Origin: Exophiala sp. HKRS030
Taxonomy: Eukaryota > Ascomycota > Eurotiomycetes > Chaetothyriales > Herpotrichiellaceae
Direction of reading: 5' to 3'
Assembly (NCBI GenBank): GCA_023897205.1
Contig: JAHWDD010000010.1
Coordinates: 1,054,001-1,118,000 of the forward strand
DNA length: 64,000 bases
In this document: piece after piece, positions 9,701-19,978 of the stretch
Position numbering within the stretch: position 1 is the stretch's first letter
How the letters are laid out: each line of letters opens with the position of its first letter
Program-made: the position numbers and the translations under genes
Notes under the pieces: model-generated
Told to the model about the DNA's origin: nothing
The model's database searches: none
The model's input: the letters and a program-made list of their open reading frames with translations, nothing else

Positions 9701-10528
9701 TCAACCCAACGAAAGAGGACCTTGCTTCCACTTCTCGAGTTCACTTTCTGCAAAATTGGCGATACTTCCATACGCCAGGACCAAAAATCCAAGATCTTCT
9801 CTGTCGACGTCGAAAACTTGCCACCAATTCTGCCCGACCAATTTGGTGTCGGTTTCTCTTGCAGCCAGGTAAATTGCGCCAACCGCCAATGCGTTCGGCT
9901 GGTGTGTAAGGTATAGCAGCTGAGGCGACAACAGCCCTGTGTTCAGATGTTCGAATACTCGCCGGCATACCTTTTTCGAGGATACACCCAAGGCGTTCAG
10001 ATATGTCAGGGCTAGGCCATGGGGCAGAAATACTCGTACATCGAATCCGATACCTGCCAGAATCATGCTCTCACATACAAAGAGGCGTTGCCTTTCTTTC
10101 TCGTACGTCCCTTCTGTCACATAGTATTCCGCAGGCTCGACTTTTAAAGGTTCTTGGCCCGCGTTGATGAACCCGAGTGGAGAGGCTTTCGAGGTGAGGT
10201 AGGCATACATATTGACCACCGACCGAGGCGAGACGGGTGTAATAGAGATCTTGGCTGTGAGGAAAATCGCTGCGGCAGAGTATGTTTTTGCACTGAAACC
10301 TTCGCGCTCCTCTGGTGAGCTTGCGACGAGGAATCTTTGGAGGAGTACGATGGCTTGGGCTATGATTTCCTGCCGTAGTCGTAGTAGGATGCCAGCAGCG
10401 GATGTGAGTTGATACTGGGCGAATCGTAGAGACTGATCTTCTTCGCTCTCGAGGCTCTTGAAATTCAGGAGCTGGTTCGAAGTGATTAGCGGGTTCGATA
10501 ATTGCTCGAGTACAGACACCGAGGACAT
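9701..10528 (-). CDS. Cyclin-L-like cyclin
   Basis: A single exon with ATG at 10528 gives 275 aa. It resembles transcription/splicing cyclins of the L type: an N-terminal cyclin box with LRFAQYQLTSAAGILLRL, VLLQRFLVASS and YSAAAIFLTAKISITPVSPR, then ESMILAGIGFDVRVFLPH, LTYLNALG and a second box with PNALAVGAIYLAAR. Such cyclins activate a CDK acting on RNA polymerase II or splicing factors; the partner is not identifiable here. The protein ends soon after the second box and lacks the long RS-rich tail of animal cyclin L. An upstream open region (10908-10605) ends in a GTAAGT donor that could be spliced in frame to the ATG, so a 5' exon is possible. Confidence 0.72.
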   Translation of the reverse strand: MSSVSVLEQLSNPLITSNQLLNFKSLESEEDQSLRFAQYQLTSAAGILLRLRQEIIAQAIVLLQRFLVASSPEEREGFSAKTYSAAAIFLTAKISITPVSPRSVVNMYAYLTSKASPLGFINAGQEPLKVEPAEYYVTEGTYEKERQRLFVCESMILAGIGFDVRVFLPHGLALTYLNALGVSSKKVCRRVFEHLNTGLLSPQLLYLTHQPNALAVGAIYLAARETDTKLVGQNWWQVFDVDREDLGFLVLAYGSIANFAESELEKWKQGPLSLG

Positions 10529-10936
10529 CCTGATGTAAGTGTGTAGGTGTAGTATCGTACTCTATCGTAGTCACCACCACCACCTGCTCATGCCCACACT
10601 TACGGTAGAGAAATGAGCACAAGATGGATGTCATGAGGCTGCACGGTAAAACTTCGGCTTGCCAATCCACTGGCTCTTTGTAAAGACCAAACAACGTCAC
10701 CCTCCCGCGCCGCAGTCTGGTATGTCTCGTCTGTAGCCTGGCAAGTTGCCTCCTTTGCTCCATGTACATTTGGTCTTTGTACCAGAGACAACATTCTGAA
10801 TAATCCTCCAAAGTATCTTCTATATAGCCCACTACCCATCAAATTCGTGGTTAGGTACCTTTGAATACGGCCAGTCCGGTGTTGGCTGCCTTCCCCTCCT
10901 CCACGCAACAGTCAGGCTGAACACTCCTCTGCTACA
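10529..10936. promoter_or_regulatory. Divergent promoter between the cyclin gene and ATG3
   Basis: The two genes start 408 bp apart in opposite directions. A GTAAGT donor at 10604 (minus strand) and an acceptor just before the cyclin ATG suggest a leader intron on that side. Confidence 0.45.
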
Positions 10937-12149
10937 ATGAGTATCCTCCGCTCAGCGTTGGACAAGGTCCGCGACCGCTATGCACCGATCAAACATACCT
11001 CGACCTTTCGAAATACCGGTCAAATCACACCCGAAGAGTTTCTGCTCGCCGGAGACTATCTGGTCTACAAGTTCCCCTCGTGGTCATGGGCCGACGCCTC
11101 CAGCCCAGCCCGCCGAGTCAACTACTTGCCTGCTGGCAAGCAGTTTCTGATCACCCGTGGCGTCCCCTGCCATAGAAGACTGGACGACAACTTTGCCGGA
11201 AGTAATGGGGCGGCCGATGACCTTGTCCGCGACGGCTTCCTCGGTGGCCCCGATGACGAGGCGGGTGGTGACGACGAAGGGTGGCTGAGAACCGGTGGCA
11301 CGACCGAGAAAGAACAAGAAGGGCTGAGAGGAGAAGTGCGAACCATGAGCGAAAGTGGCCAACTGGGAAAAAAGGCCAGCGAAGAGGAAGACGACGACGA
11401 TGAGATTCCAGACATGGAGGATGAAGATGATGACAACGAGGCCATCATTCGTGACAAGACCGATGGTGCATCAGCGTATTTTTCTCCCTTGCTGGCTTTG
11501 TCTCATCCACAAGGAGAACCACAATTTTGTGCTGACTGCTAGACTTTTTCTTTGTGGCAATAGTCCCCTACGAACCTACACCCTCTACATCACATATACT
11601 CCCTACTACCGCACTCCACGAATGTACCTGTCCGGGTACCTGTCGCCGTCCGAACCTCTCCCGCCACACCTGATGATGGAAGACATCGTGGGAGACTACA
11701 AGGACAAGACGGTCACGTTGGAAGATTTCCCATTCTTCGACACCAGCGTGAAAATGGCATCGGTGCACCCTTGCAAACATGCGAGCGTCATGAAGATCCT
11801 GCTGGATCGTGCCGATGCGGCCTTGAAACTCCGGTTGGAGAAACAGCCATCCGGCGGCGGCGGCGGGCCTGCAGGTCCCGTGTCCGGGATGGAAGGGTTG
11901 ATCGACGACACTTCGAGGTTGAACCTCGCCAATAAGCAAAAGGAGGAGAAACGGGGTCACGACGCCGGAGTGAAAGCTGCCACCGGTGGCGCGGGTGACG
12001 AGTGGGAGGTCCTCGACGAGCAAGATGCGGATAAGGAGGAAGAGAGCGAGAAAGTCGCCATCAGAGTCGATCAGTACCTGGTCGTGTTTTTGAAGTTCAT
12101 GGCAAGTGTCACGCCCGGTATTGAGCACGATTTCACCATGGGCGTCTAA
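10937..12149 (+). CDS. ATG3: Autophagy E2-like conjugating enzyme Atg3
   Basis: Atg3 transfers Atg8 to phosphatidylethanolamine on the phagophore. Exons 10937-11475 and 11564-12149 (88-nt intron) give 374 aa. The N-terminus [20 protein letters not shown] is followed by [19 protein letters not shown]. The catalytic region reads [37 protein letters not shown] and [14 protein letters not shown], with the thioester Cys near residue 250. A W-x-x-L motif (EWEVLDE, about residue 327) fits the Atg8-interacting motif, and the end [14 protein letters not shown] is canonical. The flexible region before the E2 core is strongly acidic ([18 protein letters not shown]). Confidence 0.95.
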
Positions 12150-12920
12150 AACGAAAACAACTCGAGAGTAATGGTACTGAAATAGAACCAGAGATGTATT
12201 ATCTTGGTCCCCGTTGTGCGCCACTGCGTCAAGCATGAAGATAAATTGGTTTAATGGGGGCATGAGATATGAAATAGCGCGCAGATAGCGAAATGTTCAT
12301 TCTGTCATGGGCCGGAAAGAAGTTTGGTATGGGGTTACGGAGCAATAAAGGGTTGATTACCTTGGGTAGCTTTGAATGGGACTTTTGTCAGCCTACACCT
12401 AGGTACGAGTACACAAGGACTTTGGTATAGTCAGGCGAAAGGAGCCAGATTGGGCTCCTTACCTTCTGCTGAGGGAGGCTCTGGGCGTTACTCAGCCACC
12501 TCCACCACGGGCTTGGAATCTCAGCTTGAACTAACGGCTGATGTGCAAACACTCCCTCCAGCCATTAACTGTGCCTGAACTTTAATCAGTTCACAACGCA
12601 GCACGACTCTGACAGAAAGCTACCTTCCGCCTAAGTTTCGCAAAACAGACCTCGAGTCGAGTAAGTCGCACTTAACTTCGCCTCGACCGAGAATCACAGA
12701 CGTTGAAGTCCAGGTTATGCGACGGCCAATACAATAACGTCAGATATCATCCCGCCTGGCTGGCATTGCGGTAGAGGTCAAATAATTTCCAGACTTTATA
12801 CCATCTCCACCTGCTCTGTTGCGTTCAGCAAAACCACTAGGGCTGAACGTACTACCAATTGAGTGATTTGTATTTGTGGCAGGGCAGTCGTCTTACAGTC
12901 TGCGGCCACGAGAAGTTGTC
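12150..12920. other. Intergenic, no supported gene
   Basis: Only short open frames without motifs. An imperfect GGAGCC..GGGCTCC palindrome occurs near 12440-12460. Confidence 0.45.
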
Positions 12921-13329
12921 ATGGACCATCTACCTCTGCCTAGGCATCCTTTACGGTCACCCATCTTAGTACCTCTGGTCTCAGATATCGTGCTTGATAA
13001 CCCTGTTCGGGCTGCTTCCTTCGTCGATCACATAATGTCGAGTGGCTTGGATCCGGTCAGTCTGGACAACCACCACTACTCGCCGGAGAGACTCGACAAT
13101 GTCGTGCAAGCATGGTTAATTTTTGGTGTTTTTTGGGCATGCTTTGGCGCTTCGCCGTGTGCACCTTCTCAAAGTGTCCAAGTACGGTGGACCTATTCGC
13201 GAGAGATCGAAGTTCACACCAAAGATGTCGCAGCATTTGGGGGCGCATCAAGAAGTCCTGAACGTACAAAATATTGTGCCCGGCGCTGAGGGGCCCACTT
13301 TGGGTGGTAAGGATATCTGTCAAGCTTAA
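12921..13329 (+). pseudogene. Frameshifted coding relic, unrecognised
   Basis: From ATG 12921 one frame reads LVSDIVLDNPVRAASFVDH and YSPERLDNVVQ. From about 13120 a different frame takes over with FFGHALALRRVHLLKVSK, YGGPIRERSKFTPK and EVLNVQNIVPGAEGPTLG up to the TAA at 13327-13329. The switch falls in a T-rich stretch with no AG acceptor that would allow an intron. Both halves look protein-like but I recognise no family. A decayed gene is the simplest reading; a sequencing or assembly error is the alternative. Confidence 0.3.
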
Positions 13330-13818
13330 GGATATGCTCGACGGAAGATAGAATTAGGAGCCTAGCATCAACCCAGCAAGAAGTTTCGCAGCAAGCTGGA
13401 AGGGCTGACAGTCATCCATCACTGCAGCGAATGCTCTGGCTTCGGTCCCTACATGGTCCCTGAGCAAGCCAAGAGAATAGGACGAGCCACGTTTGGACCC
13501 TTACTACATATCTTTTTGTTTCAGCTGGGACGGGTCAGTCAGGCTGAGCACAGCTATGCAGATTTTCGCCTATGGATGATGATGATGATGATGATGGAAA
13601 TGATGGAGATTGGATCTGTATCAGTCAAAATCAAGCTATCCCTTCCGACAATGGTGCCAACTTTTCTGATAATGGTCCTGGATTTTACGATAATGGTGTA
13701 ATTTTTCTCGAAATGGCACTCTCTTCTTCATTTTGAGATTCCCTCCATAATTCTGTAGAGAGCACAGAGAGAGGCAACCGAGGAGAAGAATGAGGCTGAA
13801 CTGAACTTGATTCTGTAC
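13330..13818. other. Non-coding stretch with (GAT)n microsatellite
   Basis: A 22-nt GAT microsatellite occupies 13575-13596. Short repeats of GATAATGGT follow near 13666 and 13690. No gene is supported. Confidence 0.5.
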
Positions 13819-14210
13819 TTAGGAAAAGGAAAGAAATCTATGAGGTGAAGACGAAATAACAAGAGGTTGGGCGCGCCGTAGTGCACGTGACCGGAGCCAA
13901 AACCAAGCACGTGACGGTATAACTTTGCCGCCGCCCTTGGTGCTAACAAATTCGAGCACCTTTTTGACGCTGGATGGCACAAGTTGGACCTCTTGCAGTG
14001 GCTGTGGGTCATCCAACCCAGCGGTCTCGAACAGGTGGAGGGACTCGGCTATCTCAGGCGTCGCCATAGTGTTGTGCCGTGCAAGGATGAATGAGAATGG
14101 CCCCAAGGTGTTCTCCACTGCAACGCCTCCTATTTTTGGTACTCTTGCTCTTCGGCGACGAAGAGCATCGCCGTGAGTTTAGCATCCATAAAGGGCCGGA
14201 TCTCTGTCAT
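13819..14210 (-). pseudogene. Coding relic with a 1-bp frameshift in a 5-base A/T run
   Basis: ATG at 14210 opens MTEIRPFMDAKLTAMLF and VAEEQEYQK, then meets TAG at 14132-14130 right after a run of five A (minus strand; 14137-14133). One extra A would carry the frame into IGGVAVENTLGPFSFIL, ARHNTMATPEIAESLHLFET, LDDPQPLQEVQLVP and SVKKVLEFVSTKGGGK. The two halves look like one small protein. No family recognised. It is either a pseudogene or a homopolymer length error. It lies just beyond the 3' end of the short-chain dehydrogenase on the same strand. Confidence 0.4.
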
Positions 14211-14288
14211 GAACGCAAATTGTAAAACGCCTATTGATGATCAGCACTCTAACTTGATATTATGATATTCGCTCCAGCATACTTTCTA

Positions 14289-15354
14289 TCACAAAGCCCT
14301 CGGCTCAAACAGACTCGCAATCACATCCTTGACTCGAGGAATCTTCTGTTCAAGAACACCGACAACTTCAGTCCACATTGCATTTTGCAAGATCTTGCCT
14401 TCATCACTGGTAATGAACTCGCCAGGTCTATTGTATTCGTCAGCGTCACTCCATTCTCTCTTCTCAGAGGTTAACTCACGGCGCGTAAGTTCCGTCTGCA
14501 GACCGCCACCGTCCGTTTGAATCCTCCCCTAGAGCGGATGCGCCAACAAGCACGCGAGCGCCGTTTTCCGCAGGTCTCATGGCCAGAAAAGAGCCGATGC
14601 GCTTGGCAATGGTGAATAGAGGGGTGTCGAAGTCTCTTGCAACATCACTCCGGCATGCACCAGGACACGCATCATTGATAATCACCGTCGGTTCGCCTTT
14701 GCCATTGAGACAGCGATGTGCCAGCTCTCTTGTAATCCACATCATGAATAGCTTGGAGGCCACATGCTGCTGATACGGTCCCACGCCAAGGTCGTTGTTG
14801 TATTTGTGGAGAAGCTGATCTTTGTCTTGAGGTTTCAACTGCACGTCCATGTGCCCCGTCGATGTGACGACGACTAGATGTGCCGGTGAATCTGCAGTTC
14901 GAGACGCTTGCAGCTTTGGAGCGAGGAGGATCGCCAAGAGCGCAGTCCCAAGAGTATTGACTTGAAGATTGCTCTCCCACCCCTTCTCAGACAGCTTGAA
15001 AGTGCGAGGAAAGATACCTGCGTTGAGAACAGCGACATCGACCCTTTTCAAGCTCTCGACTCGCTTGGCGAATGCATCGATGCTTTCGAAGCTGCCCATG
15101 TCCACTTGCCATACTTGGACAACGCCTGTCCGCCCTGTCGCTGTTTCAATTTGCGACTTTGCCATTTCGCCCTTCTGCAGACTCCTGACACCCAGAATGA
15201 CCGTTGATGCAGCGAGTTGGACATATTTGAGGGCGGTTGCATAGCCCACGCCGGTATTTGACCCTGTCACGATGACGGTCTTACCTTCAAAAGTCTTCCT
15301 GATTTGCTTGGGCGGCATAAACTTGCCCTTGAGAAGAAAAATGGGACCGGGCAT
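14289..15354 (-). CDS. Short-chain dehydrogenase/reductase with His at the catalytic Tyr position
   Basis: Exons 15354-14480 and 14427-14289 give 337 aa. The 52-nt intron runs GTGAGT..TAG; without it the frame would stop exactly inside the donor. The upstream TTG-initiated extension is ignored in favour of ATG 15354. It is a classical-type SDR: cofactor motif TGSNTGVG (residues 30-37), NAG at 111-113, and an active-site Ser in VVTSTGH. The expected YxxxK reads H197-V-A-S-K201, so the catalytic Tyr is replaced by His; the nearest Tyr is Y194. The gene resembles fungal retinol-dehydrogenase-like SDRs. It is divergent from the Zn2Cys6 regulator at 15859, a likely regulator-target pair. Confidence 0.85.
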
Positions 15355-15858
15355 TGTGGAAGAACTATGGAACAAGAATTTTTTTCAAGGAGTGTGGTAA
15401 AGGAAAGAAGTATGATTTGATGATTATGATGGAAAGTCTTTGTTCAAGGTTGATGGATTTTGTGATTGAGCTGCTCTGTGGCAGTGATCGAAGTCTTTAT
15501 ATATAGCCATAGGCGGCAGCGGATACTCCTGCTGCGGTACGGAAATGATAGCATGGTGATTCTCCGAGGATTTGATCCCGTTAAGAGAGCGTCTTGCTAC
15601 ATCGTGTTGCTAAGGGGAAAGTTCCCGGAGGCACGGAAAATACGACATGCCCGATGTCCAAGCACGAGGCCTAAGATAGTCGCGCCACAGCAATTCTGAC
15701 AGCCACTGTTGGCCCACAAGGCCCTGGTGGCCTTTGAATTCCGGTGACATAAGCAGGCTTTCATTTCGGGTCGGACTGGCCGCTGCCGTCCCGTATTCTC
15801 CATCGGATCTCAAACGTCAGCTGGTTCATATCTTTATACGAGATCCCAGGCCACCACG
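15355..15858. promoter_or_regulatory. Divergent promoter, SDR and Zn2Cys6 regulator
   Basis: 504 bp separate the two start codons. A TATATATAG box lies at about 15498-15506, some 145 bp upstream of the SDR start. Confidence 0.5.
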
Positions 15859-18035
15859 ATGGACGTACCGGAACCATCATCGATGATAAATCTGCGGGTA
15901 AAGAGGCGAGCGTGCCTCAGCTGCACTAGCGCCAAAGTCAAGTGCACATCTGCGTCGTTGGCCTCAGAATCATGTGAAAGATGTGAAAGATTGGGTAAAG
16001 GATGCGTCTATGCAGAGCCTTCGTCTGAGGCAAAAAGATATCGGAGAGAAAGCTCGTGAGTGTCACAAACCCATCTGCAGTCGTTGAAGTGAACTAGGCT
16101 CGGTGATTGAGGACACCCTTCCATATACACCAGGTATTTCTTCGGTATAGAACAAGCTAAGTTGTCCTTAGATCTGCTAAGAGACTCGAGGAGAAGGTGG
16201 AGCTGTTGTCCACGCAAGTAGCTGCTTTGACACAACACATCCATTCAACCTCAATTCAAGGACCCCGAAGTAATCGCCCTGCCACTGGGATTCTTTATTC
16301 CAGCTTTTCGTCCTCGCACGACCGAATAAGTGGAAGTCACTTGGCGTCTTCCGAATCCCTGTCCAGGTCCAGAGACGTTCATAATGATAGCTTGACCAAC
16401 ATTGTTCTACGCGATCTAGGAGGCCTGGCAGCTGCGGATCGTCGACTGGAGACTTTCCGGCGAGAATTCGTCCACTACTTCCCATTTGTGGTTGTGCCTC
16501 TCACAGTCAGCCTGGAATCTCTTCGATACGACAGTCCATTCCTCTTCTTATGTATTATGGCCGTCACATCTTTTGAGGATCCCATACTACAGCGCAGATT
16601 AGGACTGGAGATCAAGAAGCAAATTTGTGATCGCTTGGTTATGGGTCTTGAAGCTAGTATGGATCTTTTACAAGGTCTTTTGGTATTCGTCACTTGGTAT
16701 CAATACTTCTGTGTGCCTGGGAAGCATCAATACTTCCTCATGTTACAGCTCTGTGTCAACATGTGCCATGAGTTGAAACTGGACTTGAATGAGAAGGGAA
16801 AGAGAGGTCTAGAGGAGGCTCAAACTCAGGTGAAAGCGCGAAATCCCGCAGAGATGAGAGCTCTTCTTGGAACATATTATTTGTCATCCATGTACGCTCT
16901 CCCTGCATAATGGCAATTGTTCTGAACCTCGAGCTGACTGTCAACTCTAATAAGGTTATCAATGGTGATGAGAAAACGGACGATAATGCACTACACATCG
17001 TATATGGAAGATTGTTGCACATCTCTCTCTCGACTGAGGGATGTTCCCAGCGATCAATTGATCGCGCCATTTGTGGAAACCCAGGTCCTTCAGAGGAAGA
17101 TCAGTGACGCTTTCTGTTACCACGATATATCTACCTGCGACATAAGAGGGGAGCGCGCACTCCAGATCACTGTCGATTCTTTCGCCCGTGAAATTGATGG
17201 ACTTAAAAAGGGCATTGGCTCAACAAACAGAAACGCTATTCTGGTCCAACACCTTCACTTCCTGGAAGTCTGGATTCGTGAAGTTGCGCTCTATAGCGAG
17301 CTTTGGCAAACCCCTTTTATGCCTACCCGACTCACTCAACCAGAGACTAGGCACTCAATTCAGCTCTCAATGCAGCGGACCAATATGCTGTGGCAACTCG
17401 TCACAGCAACTGTCTCATTTCAGGATTGGAGTCTGTCAGTTGAGAATGCCGAGCTACTTCGTTTTCCATTCTCTTGGTGGGAAGAGCATTCTTACGTCGT
17501 CATCGTTCAAATCAAGACTGTTTTCCTGGACTGTGGGGCTGGTATCACAGGAAATGAACAGATAACAGAATCGCTAGAAGCTGACTTCAGGAGAGCTGCT
17601 GAAAAGGAAGTCATAATACCTCATGTGCTGGATGTGTATAGGAGGAAATTGGCCACAGTGACAACGCAGCTTGCTGATGATGACGGCCACAGGGACATGG
17701 TGCATAATTATGGGGTTTTGCTCAAAAGCATACAATCTGGGTACGAAAACCGAATTGGGGCCGAGGATAGACCTGCTCCGGGGCAATTTGAAACGCAGCA
17801 AAAACGGTCAGCCCTTTCACAGCTGTCGCACCCGGAAGTCAGGAGTATGGACATACACGGATCGATACCGCCAGCAGTCAGCACAAATTATGCGGAGCTA
17901 GAACCAGGTGACCCGAACACTTCTTCTGCAAGTCAACTGGACATGCAATTTGATTTGGCCGAACCTGGATTTGACGACTTCGTGTGGGACACGATGATGA
18001 ATGATTTCTCATTCTTCACGCCCCAAAATCTTTGA
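15859..18035 (+). CDS. Zn2Cys6 transcription factor
   Basis: Exons 15859-16055, 16172-16891 and 16955-18035 give 665 aa; both junctions (116-nt and 63-nt introns) preserve frame. The Zn2Cys6 cluster uses C19, C22, C29, C39, C42 and C49 (ACLSCTSAKVKC and CERCERLGKGC). A short coiled coil follows (RLEEKVELLSTQVAALTQHI). The middle homology region continues with FRREFVHYFPFVVVP, LRYDSPFLFLCIMAVTS and YYLSSMLSMVMRKR. The C-terminus is acidic and aromatic (EPGFDDFVWDTMMNDF), typical of an activation domain. Its head-to-head position with the SDR suggests local regulation. Confidence 0.88.
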
Positions 18036-18613
18036 TTTCTCACCGAGGTTGGCTCACGCAGGCTTGGAATCATCATCAAAGCTGTATCGATACACATTGA
18101 AAGGACATATCAAGTGGACGGAGACGCGGCACCAGACGGGTCCTATCATGGCTTTCGGATCTACCAACAGTGCGGATCCAGCACCACGAGAAAGGGCAAA
18201 GAAAGCCGAAGGAACCCCATCGATGACGGGTAAAATATCGTGCTTAAGCATTTTAGAACTCGTATAATTATTCCTCATCTTCAATGTAAGGAGTACAGGG
18301 TCTTTCAGGGACAAAGAATTAGAGTCTGCAGTCTATTCAGACCCTATGCTGGTGAGATTGAAGACGATGTCTGTCTTCATTGGTTTGACGGGCCCGTGCT
18401 CGACTCGTTGCACTGTTCGCCCTCTCTCTTACCGACAGCGCAGGGGTCAAAGACCGAGTCAAATTGTCTAGGTAGCGACTGGTTGAATCTCGCAGTTGTG
18501 TAGGCTATTGTTGTTGTCATTGATGTTGTTGAGGAGCAGGGTTATTCCCAGCACCGCCGCCGCCGCCGCCACTGCTGCTGTTGCTGTTGCTGGTACCGCT
18601 ACCGCTGCTGTTA
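18036..18613. other. Convergent intergenic region, no gene seen
   Basis: It lies between the 3' ends of the Zn2Cys6 gene and the promethin-like gene. It holds short overlapping open frames and a GCC/GCT-rich low-complexity patch around 18550-18610. Confidence 0.45.
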
Positions 18614-19309
18614 CTAGGTGTGTGACGCCGACTTTGAGTTCCCGCCGTCGGAGCTTGAATCTGGTTGTGCTTCTGGACCGACCGCTTCTGCCGCCGAACC
18701 AAGAGTAGACAGATCCTTTGTCCCTTGTTTTGTTGTCTGAGGTGGTGCGCCATTTGATGAACTGTTCTTCATCTTGACATCTTCACCATTTTGGGCCTTG
18801 GAAGATGTTTCTTTTTGGTGATTGAAATAATCAATGATGGTGTACGCAACCAAAGCCCAGAACCAAATACACACCGCCGCAGCAGTCGTGAAGAACATTA
18901 CGGGTATGAGCACGAGTAGTGCAAAGCCAATGACCGGTACAACGAATAAAAGTCCACCGATGATCCCGACTAAGATCCCGGCCAGTACAGAAAAAATAAA
19001 AACCGACACCGTGATACAGATGAAAAGAATCAACGGTAGACCACTCAACGCGACCTGTGAAGCTAGAAATCCGGCGAGATACGGCCTTTCCGTGGCGAAG
19101 GTGATGATTCGGGTCTTCCATCGTTCTCGTTTTTGAGGCGGCGGCAAGTATCTATCCATGACATTGCCACCGACGGCGACGGTCTTGTTGACGACGCCTT
19201 GTAGGGTTCCAGTCAGACGACCGCCGAGGCTCGAGTCTGTGTTGTCTGTGGCTGTTTCTCCGCCGACCGACGAAGACGACTGAATCTGTACAGATTTCTC
19301 GGAAGTCAT
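18614..19309 (-). CDS. Promethin/LDO-like lipid-droplet membrane protein
   Basis: A single exon of 231 aa from ATG 19309; upstream in-frame codons lack another ATG near the family-like start. Residues 1-65 are polar with an amphipathic stretch (LTGTLQGVVNKTVAVGGNVM). Residues about 76-165 form a continuous hydrophobic block of 3-4 membrane segments rich in Gly/Ile/Val (FSVLAGILVGIIGGLLFVVP). The tail is Ser/Asn-rich and hydrophilic. This layout matches promethin/LDAF1 and yeast Ldo proteins, which partner seipin at ER-lipid-droplet contacts. The assignment is by architecture, so another small ER membrane protein family remains possible. Confidence 0.55.
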   Translation of the reverse strand: MTSEKSVQIQSSSSVGGETATDNTDSSLGGRLTGTLQGVVNKTVAVGGNVMDRYLPPPQKRERWKTRIITFATERPYLAGFLASQVALSGLPLILFICITVSVFIFSVLAGILVGIIGGLLFVVPVIGFALLVLIPVMFFTTAAAVCIWFWALVAYTIIDYFNHQKETSSKAQNGEDVKMKNSSSNGAPPQTTKQGTKDLSTLGSAAEAVGPEAQPDSSSDGGNSKSASHT

Positions 19310-19978
19310 TATTTTTGGCGATAGGTTTGGTCTCCCAAGACTAACAGTAGGTAGATACCAAAGGAAGAGGGGATGATGAGTGCCAGGTGGTCGGTCCCTC
19401 ACTGCCGCGAGGATTAAGAGAGTTTTCAAGGAGTCGAGTGTGTACTGCTTGTACTGTTTATCCTTGGGAAGTGTTACCACGACGTTGGAGGAGATAGTAA
19501 TCTTGTTGATGCAAGGGAACCTGAGTTTGTTATGATTGCAGAAAAGTGTAGATTCTACCTGAGATGTCAGTTGTTGATGTCAATGTCTAATTAAGGTCAT
19601 TGTCATTGTCAATGTCATATGTCATAATATGTGGCTTGTGGCTTTTCTTTCACATGCCACGTCAAGAATAAAGTAATTGTGGCGCAGTCGCATATCGAAT
19701 GCCACAACGACACAAAGTAGATGGAGACAATTTGAAGTTCATTTCTGATTGATCAGCCGCAACAACACTATGAGCACTTTTCTCCTCTCAGCGTTGTCTC
19801 TTTTGTTGTCGTTGCAGCCTTGCAGTTTGTTCGCTGCCGCCGGAAATCAGCTCTTCTGCCCTTTGGGCCGTTTCATGACTTCATTTTCATCCCAGCGACA
19901 ACTTCACTTCGTACTCCCATGAACCAGCACTGTAAGTAGAGCCTAAATGGCCCTGTCGTCGGACCCAAACCTCCCTCC
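19310..19978. other. Intergenic, promoter of the promethin-like gene
   Basis: No gene. Around 19570-19640 there are repeated TGTCATTGTCAATGTCA-like units, a small imperfect direct repeat in which ATGTCA recurs. Confidence 0.45.

Noticed and set aside
10071..10832. 253-aa minus-strand open frame overlapping the cyclin start
   Set aside because: Starts at GTG and runs through the cyclin promoter and coding region in another frame; no family motif.
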